From assembly GCA_017553325.1 (NCBI GenBank), contig JAFZMH010000004.1:1-64000 (forward strand): a stretch of DNA of 64,000 nt, in the 5' to 3' direction. Of the stretch, positions 61,401 through 64,000 are shown one piece after another (position 1 is the stretch's first letter; every line of letters begins with the position of its first letter). The position numbers and the translations under genes are program-made. Origin of the DNA: Clostridia bacterium. GTDB lineage: Bacteria; Bacillota; Clostridia; Christensenellales; CAG-917. The notes beneath the pieces are model-generated. The model saw only the letters and a program-made list of their open reading frames with translations, had not been told where the DNA came from and did no database searches.

Positions 61401-64000
61401 TGAGACTTTGCATCCTGTGATATTGACGGTCGTATTTCCGCTTTCGGTGTTTTGAGTGGACGTAGCGTAGCCGACAATACCGCCCACGCTGTTCTTGAAG
61501 GTGTTAATGGTTGCGTTTTTGACTTCGCAATTAATGAAGTTGATCTCTGCGCCCGTGACGTTTTGCGCCGTACCGTTCTTGTCGTAGCCTGCGGTGTCTG
61601 CAACGCCAGCGATACCACCGACGTAGCCTGACGGGTTATAGCCCGAGGCGTTGGCTACTACCGTGAGTGCATTGCTGTCGTCATAGCCTGCGGAGCAACC
61701 TTCAAGCTTGGTGCCTGCGCCCGCCCTGCCGACGATACCGCCGACGGACACGACGTGCGACGAATTGGTTGAGTTCGTGTACGCTTTGATTGAGCCGGAA
61801 ACCGCAAGGTTCTTGATCGTCGCGTTCGAGACCTTGGTGAACAAGCCGACGTCCATGCCGGTTGTCCCGCCGATTTGAATGTTGACGCCTTTCACGAGTC
61901 CGCCGTGAGCGTTGAGAGTGCCCATGAACAGAGTCTTGTGCCCAACGTAGCTTATCGGCCATAAGCGACTCGTTTCGATGGTCGCGCCGCTTGACATCGA
62001 GGTTGCGGTGTCACTGTTGTAATAGTAGTTTTTATTCTGCCAAGCCGTACGTTTATTATTGTACGATTTACTGTCGCCTGCCACTAAATCGCCTTGCGAT
62101 ATAACCGCGCCTTTCTCAAACAGGAAGTAGCTCTTGCCCGTCACGTAAGACGAACCTGTTGGTGTCGTTATGCCTTTGTAAGCATTACCAATATATACAT
62201 TATTTTCATTATATTTATAATCATCATTTGCATCTACAGGAAGATTTATACCGAGAACCGTCTCGTTTTTGACGTTGTTGCTCTCGCCTTGGACGTCGCC
62301 GGTTGCTGAAGAGTTTGCAAAATCTACATAGATTTTGTTGAAATCATAATAACAACTGCCCACCGACGCGGACGTCAAAGCCGTCATGCCCATAAGGTGT
62401 ATGCCGTCTCGAATTATGTACGGTGAATACTGTCCGCCTGCCTGTTGAGGCACGAACTCTTGATACATGTTCCTGCCGTAAGAAGTCGATAGCATCGACA
62501 TACTCTTCTTCGTGCCCAAAGTGAAGATTGCAAGTTGAGGCAAGCATCCGTAGATGTAAACCCAACCGTTGAGAGTGCCCGCTTTAAAACTGGAATTATA
62601 CTGTGGGGAGAATTCGTTGGACGTATTCTTGATGCTGTTGCCGTTTGAATCTATGAGAGTTGCCGCACTCGACGCAGTCACGTGACCGGAAGCACTGCCC
62701 TTACCAGTGACTTGTCCTCCTGCAATCCAGTTGCCATCGGGAGCGATTGCTCCGTCGCTTCTCATAAGTGCAGTCATATCGGCAAGCGAGCAAATACGTC
62801 CGCTTGACATTTGATCCGTATTGTCATAAGTGCCGAGGTTGGAATATTTCTTTCCGCTTTCTCTCTTTGCATTGTAATAGCAGTTCGGAGCGGAATAGCA
62901 GTTTGTGATTGTGAGGGCGGCGTTTATCTCACTTGAATAGTCTGCCCAATCGATAAAGCCCATGATTGAGCCACCCATTTTGAGAGCGTTGTCAGGCCAA
63001 GTACTGACCGCGGCGCATCTTCTTGTTGCCGGAGCTTGAATCAAGCCCGTATTATAACATTCCGTAATAGTTATTGTTCTATAACTACCATTTGAACCTG
63101 CAGGTTGCGCGTGCGCTACTATACCGCCGACACGCACAACCCAGAGACCTGCATAGCCGTCGCCGCCGTGAGCGATAACGTCCGCAGTGTTGTAGCAATA
63201 GGCGATTTTGCCAGAGCCGAACACACCGACTATACCGCCTGCCATAGAGCCTGAAGTACGGTTGACGCCGTTGGTCATCCAACCTTGGATGCACTTGTTG
63301 CTGTCACCGCCCGTTTGAACCAAGCCCTTGTTGTAGCAATATGCGATTGTTGAATCGACGCCGCAGTCGGTCTGGTCGGGGTTGCCACCGAACCAACTTT
63401 TGAGCGGTTTATAAGTGCCGACGCTTCCGACTAGTCCACCCGCAATACTGCCGTATGCGGTGATCGTCGCTTCGTTGTAGCAACCATACATATTGAGTGC
63501 CGCGCTTGAACCCGCCGTCTTGCCGACGATACCGCCGACGTAGTTAAGGCAGTTGTAGGTGCCCTTTTGTTCGTATGCGCAGTATGACCAAAGGTACTGT
63601 GCAACGACCGTGACGTTGGATGCTTCGTTTGCGTCCGTATTGTAGCCGGAATCTCCGGTGATAGCGCCCGTGTTGGCGCAGTTGTAGATGTTGAGAGTCT
63701 TTGTAGACCTTCCGACGATACCGCCGAGGTTTTGCGGACCGCGCACAGTGCCGTCGTTTCTGCAGCTGTCAAGAACAGTATTGCCCTTGACGTTGCCGAT
63801 GAAACCACCAGTACCGCCGTCAAAGTCAAGCACTGCGTCGCCTACGTTCGGTTGATCCGAATCGGAATACGCTCCGGCTGCTTCGTAAGAACGCATTGCA
63901 CCCTTGTTGATGCAGTCGATGATGGTAACCGTGAGTCCATCGCTGACGAAACCGACGAAACCGCCGACGTTTCTATAGCCTGTGACGGCAGCCGAGTTTG
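52452..64000 (-). CDS. Giant surface protein with GLUG and MBG-like repeats (partial; start beyond window)
   Basis: The frame is open from 64000 to the stop at 52452, at least 3,848 residues, with the N-terminus off the right edge. Three zones are visible. GLUG-type beta-helix repeats fill about 64000-59400, with dozens of motifs such as VGGIVGKTAGSS, VGGFIGYIGQSA and YVGGAIGILANN alternating with NCYNxG or similar. MBG/Ig-like repeats fill about 58700-54600. A second GLUG zone runs about 53900-52900 (GIYDGGGYSITNVNVIGF, VGGIVGKFVDT, AGGIVGNYAG). The end (STGQSAVIVTSA) breaks off inside what looks like a new GLUG unit, without LPXTG or transmembrane anchor. Adhesin or matrix function is inferred. 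Confidence 0.85.
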   Translation of the reverse strand, partial: NSAAVTGYRNVGGFVGFVSDGLTVTIIDCINKGAMRSYEAAGAYSDSDQPNVGDAVLDFDGGTGGFIGNVKGNTVLDSCRNDGTVRGPQNLGGIVGRSTKTLNIYNCANTGAITGDSGYNTDANEASNVTVVAQYLWSYCAYEQKGTYNCLNYVGGIVGKTAGSSAALNMYGCYNEATITAYGSIAGGLVGSVGTYKPLKSWFGGNPDQTDCGVDSTIAYCYNKGLVQTGGDSNKCIQGWMTNGVNRTSGSMAGGIVGVFGSGKIAYCYNTADVIAHGGDGYAGLWVVRVGGIVAHAQPAGSNGSYRTITITECYNTGLIQAPATRRCAAVSTWPDNALKMGGSIMGFIDWADYSSEINAALTITNCYSAPNCYYNAKRESGKKYSNLGTYDNTDQMSSGRICSLADMTALMRSDGAIAPDGNWIAGGQVTGKGSASGHVTASSAATLIDSNGNSIKNTSNEFSPQYNSSFKAGTLNGWVYIYGCLPQLAIFTLGTKKSMSMLSTSYGRNMYQEFVPQQAGGQYSPYIIRDGIHLMGMTALTSASVGSCYYDFNKIYVDFANSSATGDVQGESNNVKNETVLGINLPVDANDDYKYNENNVYIGNAYKGITTPTGSSYVTGKSYFLFEKGAVISQGDLVAGDSKSYNNKRTAWQNKNYYYNSDTATSMSSGATIETSRLWPISYVGHKTLFMGTLNAHGGLVKGVNIQIGGTTGMDVGLFTKVSNATIKNLAVSGSIKAYTNSTNSSHVVSVGGIVGRAGAGTKLEGCSAGYDDSNALTVVANASGYNPSGYVGGIAGVADTAGYDKNGTAQNVTGAEINFINCEVKNATINTFKNSVGGIVGYATSTQNTESGNTTVNITGCKVSKATIQTTAGKTDDACGTKAGGIIGAQDNLVSLNISSCSVGTSQLTPQNTASVTIKGEHSIGGVIGVAGRHLTIEDTKVFGETEIKRATWGSTVTNSSNYGTAIGGLIGYTPSKSDAGGETPNILLKGSLLFAGKITATTATSNSGYVESVGGVVGYFGEGAQFMTGSTIYIVGTIDTASLTNVQNIGGAVGQVANAAFSGNFYAAPTITATNGVNVGGFIGTATGRCTILPDNVNIQIGGNIQAKQYVGGFIGYIGQSAKLDIGPSSYGGKPYNGSLNITIDDALSFTLTVGNSTTTKTCEPTIITASNGYVGGIVGANKGVSANGGGIAIYKGNIKNEGQVVSGTVSITGSGNNRTVTINSRKDYAGGLIGLNQGAFTISGATLENSGNVDGDKYVGGSIGALALGNITGTAQNRVIFKNTGAVDGNKYVGGAIGILANNVSYANFLNGGTVKSSSSATNKMAIGGAIGYIGWVNDAFGAAPANFAVSYSHIHAEYSSTTQTLNLSVTGGAGSDVGGVGGVIGIISAQTTWGDGNTFYVAGDVTASNVVNVGGTVGLIQAANVEITNMLAYDTKVEGYDNVGGIVGNINGNDAVILNSFNVTVTPTKGVYYHSTAATVYYGGIVGKANLADGHETDASTSYWVKAYNNDELAELDIDSITDLGKRRSITLDGTTMDQSFFENHATPHDWKSTITEGVTWNTYLTVTRAGDIPDGFTVQPHNVETEDGNYTYYDYENGSFKAFSTGTENTGWYFVYSYDSRFQVNTTYNSEVEPNNYEGNYYTYNGSSYTEAANGEFWKDGNTYKFRNGNLSFWKYIAQCYSDDEAGWGSSWGAVTSSAIVYSGTYSSNGDITSGTNGDYLHAYADAPSVSGYYLYAEASGTGLEKVWVAGSPVRLFVKIDKTSTAVQNVAVYYRVVNAGKALVYNGAPRYAPISVDMPFSENETQAKALSEQYTYLYNASQAYPTNAGNYTTSIDIYYSPTGTASIFKVGYITSMSWQIKTRDIKTHFAGTNGTYGATNGYEGDGIAPSTMANSIKVTLTNISPLDNEDYTHYLNFKFVVKKDNVDYGSPVYFNTRCLTNANLDDNESYFYVTYGSSYSTEPVSAEVRGLANTSTGAVTANTVVNVDHTFDPLSHARDQLSTTVSSEYHYDNKIRTYILVFHFKNAGQYSVTVTTDTQTPQGISGNNVKTNYKAPTPANGSATVNKRVLSINGYTEAGQHDYDGDSYSNQFYIGSGTDLTSSAQWKSEDDLFYKDSNDVVHGIDDFGLAILWDKLDNAHTTVSTSIAHTSASAITNVAPFTFTEMHVTTIDGPLHNGIDVNGFKNYGDYYLYVENTETADGNYQLNTTGLTAYSTGYRLKLYGISDNAISVTWTTTTAQQRTKEYNKAVGSVTVTFTATKSLKYFADTVNEYFDIYRLSSGNTQDTGDNRAPKAECPEIEISGTPVNNVLTVTLNTGTYSNGQIKDGVNAGSYYFFIYGNGDSNIAITFTNGSYHTEHTVTRLDYTITKKALSLSYTWKSGGNAQHEYVYTTGDRGVDKIDISGLLSGDSVGCTSGSTNYLNMSVSCTYTNFDNQTVVEYVTSPVTGSANGTAKISVQNCKKVGTYTLTFAGFTSTNYSLTPLPGAITWEITKRPVQLVSVTGGSGVYKNATYSPGVTVTCAGTNHNLSDGNFTFTYGTDTLAVTVNYTDISGDNDQNRRKMRDVGKYSITIGGIKYNDSGDSALDNYTFSGNASAEFTVTKKEITATFTGTGDSGAETYTAGDNVRQNYTYNGNYKGVEKVTVTGLETGDTLQGARGVVVTPTNVTGAYNAANYTLTRTVDASNPESLTVHSVSISCLSGTYASNYSLSSSSTKSASWTIAPLAITVPSSNGWTNSNHYNYSGAAQSPTITSIVLGGSVTRNRLNTTYDSENDLFKERFNGIYPQPPQGESGEFIVLHISRDDAENKDGSSVGEYTARVVGFSVEGGNVIGHAYTSNYTFTLGGEELDADFEIIPAIITVSLAPQQSTITKVYNRSATAPSGRYPTITFGYPVGFEGDEISDEDVTLSNGSYRNDANTADDYNVAWYNGSPTSKMMRYKVTISDSNFAFAIDLEAENPYDMDDWVSGYIGMINPRPVTIDLNMRSGKAYKVYDGNATFATWSSGQATSNNYRSGRGFSVEAGGVDSGVVSGDAITITATFAESASGRSTYDAYVNGVYSTGGNNYALGGNYHKKLHFVVSGNGVVENNYTYGISGFISGKGTTFDLFDSDDSTNATGNGQSGVGTIDIAIERLSITTVAYSNTMQSYANADNTFNTTWLAIAGTSNQIIDASVTISVANGWRYQSGVDTDPPASVVEGGKEYRNYTTKTGRADSAELGAVLKDSTNKGKELNYNLRKQPTLIIGYFVSIEEGEYQGYFKINSMAGLMLATYYYSMNFVATTGTGGDVNSAPTENVWTSLATASEYENNNPPSGYQSWEAYFNEKIAEYNANKPNNTVPNATLEYEETFGEWGYWAHKLVDRTAYSKFIQVKDISGVLTEGDIRILAGQWQDWSAHLTNFLPTTVGNAVTVVGAMFTNHSGAPFIGIYDGGGYSITNVNVIGFATSPSQATYNVGMFESVGYGEVEIDENNTFSGYGQVKEVNLRDWSISFTDGNNTGDTINVGGIIGLDNQRSTLNNGSFHGTINVYAPYSTVNVGGIVGKFVDTGISTPIDVVYGAIALGNIYVNGSTVNAGGIVGNYAGTTCTVKNVVSLTGIFSAGASGYIGGLIGTSANSSVLATADGKSNTYVTDSVVNMYTQQAVNKKVGNLSNAAGVSYSDLIAGSTTAYVSAGGNDPYKYLGGGGVSRGIYDVLDDLPLSATTLHESPRLVDLIKVYVLRYEKSTTTHGSGQAQITVYRIADSYLVGSALGTSASPIIIKNQQHVAYLREFRFATFTLANNVDMYTNYSTSPYAGAFYGTVNTASAGLKINLINSATAQMFEVELANHALSTGQSAVIVTSA

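Noticed and set aside
52452-64000. Giant frame as an assembly artefact of collapsed repeats
   Set aside because: The repeats are divergent rather than identical, the frame stays open for 11.5 kb, and three distinct zones follow each other. Length could still be off by a few repeats.

Overview
The window comes from an endospore-forming, probably uncultured gut-type Clostridia genome. The evidence is a spoIVA gene with a sigma-E-like promoter, Firmicutes-only proteins (McsA/McsB, ClpC, RNase J, the DUF512 radical-SAM protein next to der), strong Shine-Dalgarno sequences, and classical TTGACA/TATAAT promoters with Rho-independent terminators. No finer placement is possible from the sequence alone. 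I see no rRNA, CRISPR array, insertion sequence or phage gene. Three tRNAs are present: Ala-CGC, Thr-GGT and Ser-TGA.

Layout. 0-8.7 kb (minus strand): a compact run galE, galU, an mcsA-mcsB fusion, clpC, hpf, a sugar-isomerase-like TIM barrel and pgi, linking sugar-nucleotide supply and upper glycolysis with protein quality control and ribosome hibernation. 9-13.5 kb (plus): dinB, a Na/Pi cotransporter, an XTP/dITP pyrophosphatase and a phosphodiesterase. 13.5-18.9 kb: tRNA-Ala followed by two tandem copies of a tRNA-tail element, then a 1315-residue surface protein and a lipoprotein. 18.9-25.9 kb (minus): a nucleoside-salvage block (pdp, deoC, deoD, deoB, cdd) beside a BMP-type nucleoside-binding lipoprotein and an unusual lipoprotein with a transmembrane segment. 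26-35.8 kb: an FGGY kinase, the cysK-rrf2 cysteine operon, small unknown genes, a geranylgeranyl-reductase-like flavoprotein, an NfeD/SPFH pair and spoIVA. 35.9-44.1 kb (minus): an aminotransferase, der, a TfoX-N protein, the DUF512 radical-SAM protein, a glycosyltransferase, RNase J and a YtxC-like protein. 44-49 kb: a GH3 glycosidase, a GDPD-family phosphodiesterase and an alpha/beta hydrolase. 49.1-49.6 kb: tRNA-Thr and tRNA-Ser, the latter also followed by a tRNA-tail element. 49.6-64 kb (minus): a surface-structure locus with a giant GLUG/MBG protein (more than 3,840 residues in the window, start off the right edge), two proteins with a TasA/SipW-like N-terminus and a BspA-type leucine-rich-repeat protein.

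The most unusual signals are the tRNA-tail elements. Each begins with an inverted copy of the preceding tRNA's 3' end, has a hairpin-rich core of about 100 nt, and ends with a direct copy of the tRNA 3' end including CCA plus a terminator. They occur at two different tRNAs, and a related structure may lie at the left edge of the window. Other signals of note are the McsA-McsB fusion without a CtsR gene, the giant surface locus with its AWF-type companions, two clusters of a short ACAC-N5-GTGT-TTTT repeat, and an apparently leaderless dinB.
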